A stretch of 9,496 bases of DNA from positions 1 to 9,496 of the forward strand of contig CBFGWV010000194.1 of NCBI GenBank assembly GCA_965652545.1, given 5' to 3'. The notes under the pieces were generated by a model, which was not told the origin of the DNA, ran no database searches, and worked only from the letters and a program-made list of their open reading frames with translations. This DNA is from CBFGWV01 sp965652545 (GTDB taxonomy: Bacteria; Pseudomonadota; Gammaproteobacteria; Competibacterales; Competibacteraceae). A program made the translations under genes and the position numbers. Every line of letters begins with the position of its first letter. The stretch's first letter is position 1. Below are positions 1 through 5,406 of the stretch, one piece after another.

Positions 1-168
1 CTGGTGGATGAGTTCTATGACCGCGGCGTCAAACTGGTGATCAGTGCCGATGCGCCACCGGATGCGCTATACCAAGGAGAACGGCTGAGTTTCGAATTCC
101 AACGCACAGCCAGCCGATTGACCGAGATGCAATCGCATGACTACCTGGCCTGCCCTCATCGCCCGTAG
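1..168 (+). CDS. zapE: ZapE cell-division ATPase, C-terminal end (partial)
   Basis: The gene enters from the left edge and only its last 55 residues and TAG stop are visible. The peptide starts LVDEFYDRGVKLVISADA, continues through LSFEFQRTASRLTEM and ends QSHDYLACPHRP. These blocks match the conserved C-terminus of the AFG1/ZapE family of P-loop ATPases as I know it (DEFYDR, VKL, FEFQRT-SRL-EMQS--YL). ZapE is a cytoplasmic ATPase associated with the FtsZ ring in gammaproteobacteria. The Walker motifs lie outside the window, so catalytic integrity cannot be judged. The next gene begins 6 nt downstream on the same strand, so the two are probably cotranscribed. Family assignment is firm despite the short fragment. 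Confidence 0.9.
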   Translation: MVDEFYDRGVKLVISADAPPDALYQGERLSFEFQRTASRLTEMQSHDYLACPHRP

Positions 169-174
169 TCGGCC

Positions 175-777
175 ATGAACCGCCCCGCGGTACTGACCGT
201 CTGCGCCCTGCTGGTGGTCGCCGGCGCATGGCAATGGGCAAATAACAGGCCTGTACACCAGCCCCCAGGGATTCTGGTCCCCGACCCGCCGCGGCAGACT
301 GATGGCGGTGGCGTGGCCATCCAACTGGAGGGCTACACCCTCACACCCCTGGCACGCTTCGAAGGGCAGGCCCGCGTGATCGGTCTTAGTCGCTATCGCC
401 TGGACCGCGAGTCGGACCTCGCGCCGTATGACCTGGCGCTGGCCTGGGGCGCCATGTCGGACAGCCGTAATCTCGAGGCCGTCCGCCTGAGCCAGTCCGG
501 CCGCTTTCTGCACTGGAGCTGGGATGAGCGCGGCCCACCGATTCCGGCGCAGGAGTTAGCCCGAAGCATGACCAACGTGCACGTGATTCCAGCCGACGAT
601 TTCATCACCCGCCGCCTCGCAGGCTTGCGCGAGGGCGAACTGGTGCGCTTCGACGGTGTACTGGTTGCCGCACAAGGCGACGATGGCTTCAACTGGCGCA
701 GTTCACTGACCCGTGACGATACCGGCCAAGGGGCGTGCGAACTGCTGTGGCTGGAGTCGCTGTCCGTCGTGCAATGA
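175..777 (+). CDS. Conserved membrane-anchored protein of unknown function
   Basis: This is a 200-residue protein with one N-terminal hydrophobic segment (about residues 4-21) after a short positive start. It is therefore probably an inner-membrane-anchored protein with a periplasmic domain, or has an uncleaved signal. The body carries aromatic- and glycine-rich blocks: YDLALAWGAMSD (85-96), SQSGRFLHWSW (106-116), NVHVIPA (134-140) and WRSSLTRDDTGQGACELLW (174-192), with one cysteine (188) in the last. I recall this pattern (LAWG-MSD, SQS-R, N-H-IPA, SSL-R-DTG-GACE) from conserved proteobacterial proteins without assigned function; no enzyme motif is evident. The ATG is preceded by no clear Shine-Dalgarno sequence. 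It lies 6 nt after the zapE stop, so translation may depend on coupling to zapE. A strong hairpin terminator follows immediately. Being a gene looks certain; function is unknown. Confidence 0.85.
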   Translation: MNRPAVLTVCALLVVAGAWQWANNRPVHQPPGILVPDPPRQTDGGGVAIQLEGYTLTPLARFEGQARVIGLSRYRLDRESDLAPYDLALAWGAMSDSRNLEAVRLSQSGRFLHWSWDERGPPIPAQELARSMTNVHVIPADDFITRRLAGLREGELVRFDGVLVAAQGDDGFNWRSSLTRDDTGQGACELLWLESLSVVQ

Positions 778-804
778 AAAACGCCGACCAAGGGCCGGCG
801 TTTT
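778..804. terminator. Bidirectional rho-independent terminator
   Basis: A perfect 9-bp stem, AAAACGCCG (778-786) with CGGCGTTTT (796-804), encloses a 9-nt loop. It starts right after the plus-strand stop codon, and the phasin gene ends 20 bp away on the other strand. The A-run on one side and T-run on the other give a U-tract in either direction, so it can end both converging transcripts. Confidence 0.88.
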
Positions 805-823
805 GAACGATACAGCGTTGTGC

Positions 824-1177
824 TCAGGCTGCCTTGGCGGCGACGCTCTTGAAGCTCTGCTCGGCCAACTGCTGCACCTGGGTGTGGTAATCCAGGCCGA
901 TCTTGGTCAGCGACTTGGTGTCCTTGACCAGCATGTCACCGGCGGTCTTGAGCACATCGCTCTGGGCGGCAACGTAGTGCTCGAGGGTCTTGGCGTCCTT
1001 GACCTCGAGCAGATCCTTGTAACGGCCGAGAACCAGATCGGCATAGGTCTGAAATGCCGACACCTGCAATTCGGCGACCTTCTCGAGGCTGGTCACGGAC
1101 AGGCGGGCAAACGTCTGCACGGATTCGAGGATTTCGGCCTGAACGGCGTCAAACGGTTTGAACACGGGCTTCGTCAT
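824..1177 (-). CDS. phaP: Phasin family protein (PHA granule-associated)
   Basis: This is a 117-residue, lysine-rich, almost entirely helical protein starting MTKPVFKPFDAVQAEI and ending KSVAAKAA. The arrangement is typical of the phasin family (Phasin_2/PhaP type): a short N-terminal stretch, then long amphipathic helices rich in A, L, Q, K and E with no cysteine or tryptophan, including a KDLLEVKDAKTLEHYV-like middle. Family members run roughly 100-190 residues, so this is complete and short. Phasins coat polyhydroxyalkanoate inclusions in the cytoplasm and influence granule number and size. The ATG has an excellent AGGAGGG ribosome-binding site 7 nt upstream, consistent with an abundant protein. 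The gene appears monocistronic, with its own promoter region (1209-1254) and a shared terminator. No phaC synthase or other PHA gene lies in the window, so the exact granule role is inferred from family. Confidence 0.88.
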   Translation of the reverse strand: MTKPVFKPFDAVQAEILESVQTFARLSVTSLEKVAELQVSAFQTYADLVLGRYKDLLEVKDAKTLEHYVAAQSDVLKTAGDMLVKDTKSLTKIGLDYHTQVQQLAEQSFKSVAAKAA

Positions 1178-1184
1178 GGGGTAT

Positions 1185-1191
1185 CCCTCCT
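1185..1191 (-). promoter_or_regulatory. Strong ribosome-binding site of the phasin gene
   Basis: On the minus strand the bases read AGGAGGG, 7 nt before the phasin ATG. This near-perfect Shine-Dalgarno sequence fixes the start. It contrasts with the weak or absent sites before most other genes here, so high expression is expected. Confidence 0.85.
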
Positions 1192-1208
1192 AGCAGGGTT
1201 TCAACGAC

Positions 1209-1227
1209 TATGTTGCGACGCAGCATA
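1209..1227. promoter_or_regulatory. Imperfect palindrome over the phasin -10/start (candidate operator 1)
   Basis: TATGTTGCG-A-CGCAGCATA is a 19-bp dyad centred on 1218, with 8 of 9 positions paired. It covers the predicted -10 box and probable transcription start of the phasin gene. It shares a TTGC core with the second dyad, whose centre is 28 bp away. In PHA-storing bacteria the repressor PhaR is known to bind GC-containing TTGC/CTGC-type dyads upstream of phasin genes. Assigning PhaR here is inference. Confidence 0.5.
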
Positions 1228-1251
1228 ACACGGAGATTTATTGCAGTGCAA
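1222..1251 (-). promoter_or_regulatory. Predicted sigma-70-type promoter of the phasin gene
   Basis: Reading on the minus strand, TTGCAC (1251-1246) serves as a -35 box and TATGCT (1227-1222) as a -10 box, separated by 18 bp. Each matches the consensus at 4 of 6 positions. Transcription would start near 1215, giving a leader of about 38 nt that contains the AGGAGGG site. The boxes coincide with the two palindromes at 1209-1227 and 1238-1254, which is the geometry expected for a repressed promoter. Prediction from sequence only. Confidence 0.5.
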
Positions 1252-1254
1252 CAA
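1238..1254. promoter_or_regulatory. Palindrome over the phasin -35 (candidate operator 2)
   Basis: TTGCA-G-TGCAA (1241-1251) is a perfect 11-bp palindrome. It extends with one mismatch to a 17-bp dyad centred on 1246. It overlaps the predicted phasin -35 box and also the GTG start codon of the divergent gene. The sequence resembles the TTGCA/TGCAA-type sites reported for PhaR-like repressors. No regulator gene is present in the window, so the binding protein is unproven. Confidence 0.5.
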
Positions 1255-2388
1255 TCCGAAGGCACCCACCACAGCCCTTTCCCACCCTCCGACTTGGAGC
1301 GCATCGATCTGGTGTTGCTGCTCGAAGCCCCGCCCGGCCCGCCACCTCGGCGACTGGACAAGACCGAGGCGCAAGCACTGCTGGCAGCGATTGCCGATGA
1401 TCTGGGCCCAGCTCTCGGTGGACTCGAAGCGCTTCAACTGCTGGGGCTGGGCAGCGTGTTCGATCCGGCTGACCTGCTTCGCCCGGGACTACCGGTGCAT
1501 CAAGCCCTCTTCAGCCTCGTCCAGGGCACGCGCCGGGAGGCGCCGTTCCAGCCCGGTCTCGTCGCCCTGGGCAGCGACGACGGCCGCTACCCGATCGCCG
1601 CACTCAACCCGACGCGACGGGCACTGGCGGGGCCGCTGTATGTCGTACCGATGATCATCGCCGGCCCAAGCGCCGCTCTGGATCTGGCGCGGGCCGAGGC
1701 CGAGACGCGCCTGATGCGCATGGCGACGGTATCCACAGATGTGCGCAAGGCGGTCGGCGACCACTTCGGCCTGCCCGCGGAAAACGCCTCATACGCAACG
1801 CTCACCGATCTGATGGCCCTGCTGAAGAACAGCTTCGACGCGCTCGACCTCGAGCCGGTCTGGTCCGTCCTGGTACAAGCCTTGTACCGAGCCGGACAGC
1901 CAGAGCGGTTCGAGAACGATTCGGGATTGACCGTCGATTGGACCATGGACGAGGCCCAACTCCATTTCCTGACCCTCGACGCCTGGGGCCAGCGCCAACC
2001 GGCAGCCGACCCCAAAGCCGTCCTCGCTGGCTACCGTCAGTGGTTGACCGCCTACCGGCGCGCCTTCGCCGCCCTCGAGGCCCATGAAGTCCCCGTCAGC
2101 CTCGCCATCGCCAGCCAGGGCGAGCAGCGCCTGGAAGGCTCAGTCCTGATCGAGCGGCTACTGGGGCAGACCACCAGCGCGGTGTCCGATTACCTACACC
2201 TGGACGACGATGTCGGCGTCATCGCCGCCAGCCGGCGCGTGGACACACCAGCACCGGCGGTGGAACACCGCTACCCGTTGACCCCATCGGCCGTCGCCGA
2301 TGTCAGTGCCGGCGTGCAGGCACGCGGTCCGGTGCTGCTCGACGGCAACCCGCCCCGCTTGGCCCTGCCCGAGGGGTCGAGCCATTGA
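1246..2388 (+). CDS. Uncharacterised 380-residue protein, first gene of the deacetylase operon
   Basis: I do not recognise this family. The frame is open from ATG 1210, but that codon has no ribosome-binding site and lies in the phasin promoter. GTG 1246 has GGAG 10 nt upstream and is preferred, giving 380 residues. The protein looks soluble: no signal peptide and no membrane helix, apart from short hydrophobic stretches at 22-28 (LVLLLEA) and 131-139 (LYVVPMIIA). It is acidic, contains no cysteine and only four lysines. Visible landmarks are a proline-rich segment after residue 28 (EAPPGPPPRR), a GLGSVFDPADLL stretch (67-78), GLVALGSDDGRYPIAALNPTRRALAGPLYVVP (104-135 region), a probable helical/coiled region with alternating A, L, E and R (142-170), and VDWTMDEAQLHFLTLDAW (230-247). 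Its stop TGA overlaps the ATG of the deacetylase by one base, so the two are almost certainly cotranscribed and translationally coupled. A substrate, partner or accessory role beside the deacetylase is a guess. Confidence 0.8.
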   Translation: MQQSEGTHHSPFPPSDLERIDLVLLLEAPPGPPPRRLDKTEAQALLAAIADDLGPALGGLEALQLLGLGSVFDPADLLRPGLPVHQALFSLVQGTRREAPFQPGLVALGSDDGRYPIAALNPTRRALAGPLYVVPMIIAGPSAALDLARAEAETRLMRMATVSTDVRKAVGDHFGLPAENASYATLTDLMALLKNSFDALDLEPVWSVLVQALYRAGQPERFENDSGLTVDWTMDEAQLHFLTLDAWGQRQPAADPKAVLAGYRQWLTAYRRAFAALEAHEVPVSLAIASQGEQRLEGSVLIERLLGQTTSAVSDYLHLDDDVGVIAASRRVDTPAPAVEHRYPLTPSAVADVSAGVQARGPVLLDGNPPRLALPEGSSH

Positions 2389-3308
2389 TGCAACTGTTCT
2401 ACTGCGACCACTTCGTGCTGCCACTACCGGATGGCCATCGCTTCCCAATGGCCAAGTACGCTCGCCTGCGCCAACGGCTGATCGATGCCGACGACCCGCG
2501 TCTGCGCTTCGTCGAGCCACCGGCAGCCACCGATGCGCAATTGGGGCTGGTACACGACCGGCGTTACCTGCACCGTATCGTCAGCGGCGCCATGACGGCC
2601 GCGGAACAGCGCACCCTGGGCTTCCCGTGGTCCCCGGCCCTGGTCGAACGATCACGGCGCTCCACCGGTGCGACCATCGCCGCTTGCCGCGCCGCCGTGG
2701 CTGACGGCGTCGCCGCCAACCTCGCCGGTGGCACCCACCACGCCATGCCGGCGGCGGCAAACGGCTTCTGCGTGTTCAATGACGCGGCCGTCGCCGCCCG
2801 CACCCTGCAACGCGAGGCCCCCGGGGTACGGCACGTCATGATCATCGACTTGGACGTTCACCAAGGCAACGGCACCGCCGCCGCCCTCGCCCACGACGAC
2901 TCGGTATTCACCTTGTCCGTGCACGGAGAACGCAACTACCCGTTCCGCAAAGTGGATGGCGATCTGGATATGGGACTACCGGATGGAACCGGCGACGATG
3001 CCTACCTGAGCGCCGTCGAAAAGGCGATACACCAGGCCTTCCAGCGCTTCTCGCCCGACCTCATCATCTACTTGGCCGGCGCCGACCCCTACGAGGGCGA
3101 CCGCCTCGGCCGCATGGCAGTGAGCAAACAGGGGCTGGCCGCACGAGATGCCCTGGTTCTCGAGCGCTGCCGCGGTGCCGGCCTACCGGTGGCCATCGCC
3201 ATGGCCGGTGGCTATGCCCGCGACGTGGAGGACATCGTGGATATCCACGCCGCGACCATTCTCATCGCGGCAGGCTATGCAGACGCTCCCGCCGATATCG
3301 CTCTCTAG
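2388..3308 (+). CDS. HDAC-superfamily zinc deacetylase (class IV/HDAC11-like)
   Basis: This 306-residue protein is full length for bacterial histone-deacetylase-superfamily enzymes, which remove acyl groups from lysines, acetylated polyamines or other amides. Active-site signatures are all present: the charge-relay pair in GGTHHAMP (His117, His118), the zinc site DLDVHQGNGT (Asp156, His158) plus Asp233 in LAGADPYEGDRLGR, and the catalytic Tyr276 in AGGYARD. The blocks GFPWSPALVERS, GFCVFNDAAVAA, TLSVHGERNYPFRK and LPDGTGDDAYL are typical of the class IV-like bacterial branch. It lacks a signal peptide and should be cytoplasmic. ATG 2388 is chosen over TTG 2385 because GAGGGG lies 11 nt upstream and the codon overlaps the previous stop (TGATG). 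The natural substrate cannot be read from sequence. It could be a protein lysine, a polyamine or a longer acyl-lysine, since HDAC11 itself prefers fatty acyl groups. Confidence 0.93.
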   Translation: MQLFYCDHFVLPLPDGHRFPMAKYARLRQRLIDADDPRLRFVEPPAATDAQLGLVHDRRYLHRIVSGAMTAAEQRTLGFPWSPALVERSRRSTGATIAACRAAVADGVAANLAGGTHHAMPAAANGFCVFNDAAVAARTLQREAPGVRHVMIIDLDVHQGNGTAAALAHDDSVFTLSVHGERNYPFRKVDGDLDMGLPDGTGDDAYLSAVEKAIHQAFQRFSPDLIIYLAGADPYEGDRLGRMAVSKQGLAARDALVLERCRGAGLPVAIAMAGGYARDVEDIVDIHAATILIAAGYADAPADIAL

Positions 3309-3315
3309 AGCGACT

Positions 3316-3342
3316 GATGGGTATCGCTACGCTCAACCCATC
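3316..3342. repeat. Short hairpin repeat of the GATGGGT...ACCCATC type
   Basis: GATGGGT (3316-3322) and ACCCATC (3336-3342) form a 7-bp stem around a 13-nt loop containing CGCTACGCT. On the minus strand it reads GGATGGGTTGAGCG then TAGCGATACCCATC. I recall this motif as a recurrent intergenic repeat in many proteobacterial genomes, usually near TAGGATGGGTT. It sits 8 bp after the deacetylase stop, but lacks a U-tract and so is not a standard terminator. In the rest of the gap to 3511 I see only short weak hairpins and no convincing gene. A second copy was not seen in this window. Confidence 0.6.
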
Positions 3343-3511
3343 CTACATAGCGTTGCCCTTGACGGACCGAGGCGCGGTCGAACGCGCACGGATGTGTTCA
3401 CAGCGAGTCTGCCCATGGCCTGCCCGACCCAAATGGCGGGGCAAGGACTGCCAAGATCCCAGCCGCCTCCAAAAACCGAGCGGCCCGGACCTTCCTGTGC
3501 AGATCAGAAGA

Positions 3512-3988
3512 CTAGTGACTGACGCGCGCCGTACCGTCTGACCCCGTCAGAAGACGAACCCGCTCGCCCGGATAGAAGGGCTCGTCGGCCGCCTGGGTCA
3601 CGGCGATGATGCGGCCGTTCTCCAGCCGAACGGTGATTTCCAACCCCGTCTGCCGGGTAATGGCCTCTTCCGCATAACTGCCGGCCACGCCACCGAGCAC
3701 CGCACCACCGATGGCACCGGCTATCCGGCCGCTGCCGCCACCGACATTACTGCCGGCCAAACCACCGAGCGCCGCACCGCTGACCGTGCCGACATTCGAC
3801 TTGGTGCCCTCGATCAGCACCTCCCGAACGCTCTCCACGGTGCCGTATTGAACCTGCTGAGCCTGCCGTGCCTGGGATCGGGTATACGCAGAGCCGGACA
3901 TGCTCTCCGCACAGCCGGCGACGAATACGGTCGCACAGATCCCCAGCACCGCGGCGCGGCTGACGTTGATGAAACGGGAATTGGACAT
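3512..3988 (-). CDS. SlyB-like glycine-zipper outer-membrane lipoprotein
   Basis: This 158-residue precursor has a lipoprotein signal peptide: positive start, hydrophobic stretch AVLGICATVFVAGC, lipobox VAGC with acylated Cys26. Ala at +2 fits sorting to the outer membrane. After a polar Gln/Arg-rich segment (34-48) comes YGTVESVREVLIEG, then a glycine-zipper hairpin (about 67-104: GAALGGLAGS, GGAVLGGVAGS), as in the 17-kDa antigen/SlyB families. The C-terminal part (117-149) predicts beta strands, with LEITVRLENGRIIAVTQ and FYPGERVRLL. Proteins of this type reside in the outer membrane and are linked to envelope integrity; SlyB is PhoPQ-regulated in enterics. No good Shine-Dalgarno sequence precedes the ATG, but no other start keeps the signal peptide. 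It is transcribed divergently from the adjacent permease gene, across 102 bp. Confidence 0.88.
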   Translation of the reverse strand: MSNSRFINVSRAAVLGICATVFVAGCAESMSGSAYTRSQARQAQQVQYGTVESVREVLIEGTKSNVGTVSGAALGGLAGSNVGGGSGRIAGAIGGAVLGGVAGSYAEEAITRQTGLEITVRLENGRIIAVTQAADEPFYPGERVRLLTGSDGTARVSH

Positions 3989-4019
3989 GAGGTCGAACCG
4001 AAAGATAGAGGTGGAACCA

Positions 4020-4034
4020 ACAGCCGACGGCTGT
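4020..4034. promoter_or_regulatory. Perfect 15-bp palindrome in the lipoprotein leader
   Basis: ACAGCCG-A-CGGCTGT is a perfect dyad 32 bp upstream of the lipoprotein ATG. It lies just downstream of the candidate -10 at 4050-4055, so it could be an operator or a leader hairpin. No binding protein can be named. Confidence 0.4.
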
Positions 4035-4049
4035 ACAAAAGCATGCCGG

Positions 4050-4055
4050 AGTATA
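4050..4055 (-). promoter_or_regulatory. Candidate -10 box of the lipoprotein gene
   Basis: On the minus strand the bases read TATACT, 5 of 6 matches to the sigma-70 -10 consensus. The start would fall near 4043 with a leader of about 55 nt. No convincing -35 box lies at the right distance, so an activator or a different sigma factor would be needed, or the call is wrong. Confidence 0.35.
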
Positions 4056-4069
4056 ACGTACGCTCGTTA
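4054..4069. promoter_or_regulatory. Inverted repeat TAACG-N6-CGTTA between divergent genes
   Basis: Two 5-bp arms, TAACG and CGTTA, are separated by 6 bp. They lie between the lipoprotein and permease genes, directly upstream of (and just touching) the lipoprotein -10 candidate. The layout suits a dimeric regulator, but the arms are short and could occur by chance. Confidence 0.25.
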
Positions 4070-4090
4070 ATCCATGCTTAATCGATTCCC

Positions 4091-5395
4091 ATGCCATACA
4101 TCCCCCGCTCCCGGGCCGCTTGGGCCGGCACCCTCATCAGCATCACCGTCGTCCTGGCGGTGGCGCGGGGGCTTGGTGCGCCCTTTCCCGCCGCAGTCGC
4201 CGCCTTACCGGCGTGGATCGCCCTGATCCTCCTGTGGCCGCGTATCGGCCCGCGCCAACACCGTCAGACCCTGGCACTGGGCGGCATAGGACTTGTGACG
4301 CTGGCCATCGGGCTATGGCGCGGTGCGACGCTGGACATCGACCGGCTCGCCGGGGGCAACCTCGCCATCATCGCCATGCTCGCAGCGGTGAGCTTCCTGC
4401 GCCTGATCGCCCGCCCCTCGACCGACAGCAACCAGAACCTCCCCCGCGGCCGCAGTGCCGTGTGGCAAACCCTGGTCGGCGTGCACCTGTTCGGCGCATT
4501 CATCAATATTTCGTCCGTGTTCATCATGGGCGATCGCATCGCAAGCCACGGCCGCCTGGGCAAACGGCGGGCGCTGGCACTCACCCGTGGCTTCGCGACC
4601 GCGGCGTTCTGGTCGCCGTTCTTCGCCTCGATGGCCACCGCCTTGATCTACGCACCCGGCGCCCAAGTCAATCGCATCATGCTGTTCGGTCTGCCGCTAG
4701 CAGCCATCGCGCTCATCCTGGCCGGGCGCGACCTGGACCCGGAAGGCCCCATGCGTGCCGCCCCCATGGTCGGCTATCCGTTCACCATCCGCGGTCTGTT
4801 CGTCCCGATGACCCTGTTCGTGCTGGTCGCCACGCTGCACATCCTGGCCCCGGACATCACCATTCCGGTGGTCATCGCCCTGGTCTGTCCACTACTCGCG
4901 CTCACCTGGCTGATGGTGCGTAAACCGCGCGAAGGCCTGATCGCATGGCGCCAGCACATCACCCGCCGCCTGGCCGATGGCAGCAACGAGGTGGCCTTGT
5001 TCCTCGCCGCCGGCGTTCTTGCCGCAGGCCTGGTGGCGCTATTGAGCACATTGCCGGGTTGGCTGCCCTGGCAGCGGTTCGGACCGTTGGAAGCCACTCT
5101 CACCCTGTTGGCCATGGTCGGCTTGTCCGCCGTAGGCATGCATCCGGTAATCGCCATCGCCACGATCGGCCCGACGCTGGCACCGATACAACCCGACCCC
5201 ACACTGCTGGCTATGGTTTTCGTACAAGCCTGGGGCGTGGGCGTAATTGCCAATCCGCTATCGGGTATCCATCTGGCCATGCAAGGGCGCTACGGCATCG
5301 ACGGCATGGCCTTCCAACGCTGGAACGCAGCTTACGTGCCCACGGTCCTGGCGTTGGCCATCACGTCGTTGTGGATATACGGCTGGGTGTTCTGA
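4091..5395 (+). CDS. Multi-pass membrane protein, ion-transporter-type permease of unknown substrate
   Basis: This 434-residue protein is hydrophobic throughout, with about 12 membrane segments. Approximate positions are 12-28, 32-50, 62-77, 88-106, 126-147, 168-187, 195-211, 235-252, 256-276, 299-319, 334-365 and 371-390, plus a last one at 413-432. Size and two-halves layout suggest a secondary transporter of the broad ion-transporter (ArsB/NhaD/CitT-like) group. Polar blocks inside the membrane could form the transport site: INISSVFIMGDR (138-149), GSNEVALFLAAGVL (297-310), GMHPVIAIATIGPTLAP (349-365) and WGVGVIANPLSGIH (381-394). It carries the cytoplasmic-type basic loop GRLGKRRALALTR. 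I cannot name the substrate, and the superfamily link is inference from layout. The ATG lacks a recognisable Shine-Dalgarno sequence. It converges with the solute-binding protein gene after only 11 bp, and no terminator hairpin is evident there. Confidence 0.85.
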   Translation: MPYIPRSRAAWAGTLISITVVLAVARGLGAPFPAAVAALPAWIALILLWPRIGPRQHRQTLALGGIGLVTLAIGLWRGATLDIDRLAGGNLAIIAMLAAVSFLRLIARPSTDSNQNLPRGRSAVWQTLVGVHLFGAFINISSVFIMGDRIASHGRLGKRRALALTRGFATAAFWSPFFASMATALIYAPGAQVNRIMLFGLPLAAIALILAGRDLDPEGPMRAAPMVGYPFTIRGLFVPMTLFVLVATLHILAPDITIPVVIALVCPLLALTWLMVRKPREGLIAWRQHITRRLADGSNEVALFLAAGVLAAGLVALLSTLPGWLPWQRFGPLEATLTLLAMVGLSAVGMHPVIAIATIGPTLAPIQPDPTLLAMVFVQAWGVGVIANPLSGIHLAMQGRYGIDGMAFQRWNAAYVPTVLALAITSLWIYGWVF

Positions 5396-5406
5396 GCGGG
5401 GGCTGG

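Noticed and set aside
713..1228. 171-residue open frame on the plus strand across the phasin gene
   Set aside because: It is antisense to a phasin with a perfect ribosome-binding site and runs through the terminator; the frame is a by-product of GC-rich codon use.
1210..1245. Upstream ATG extension of the 380-residue protein
   Set aside because: No Shine-Dalgarno sequence before ATG 1210, and the added residues fall in the phasin promoter; GTG 1246 has GGAG at usable spacing.
3393..3402. TGTGTTCACA palindrome as a CRP-type site
   Set aside because: The half-sites are separated by 2 rather than 6 bases and there is no promoter beside it.
3317..3541. 74-residue plus-strand frame after the deacetylase gene
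   Set aside because: It starts inside the hairpin repeat, has no ribosome-binding site and runs into the lipoprotein gene; composition is not protein-like.
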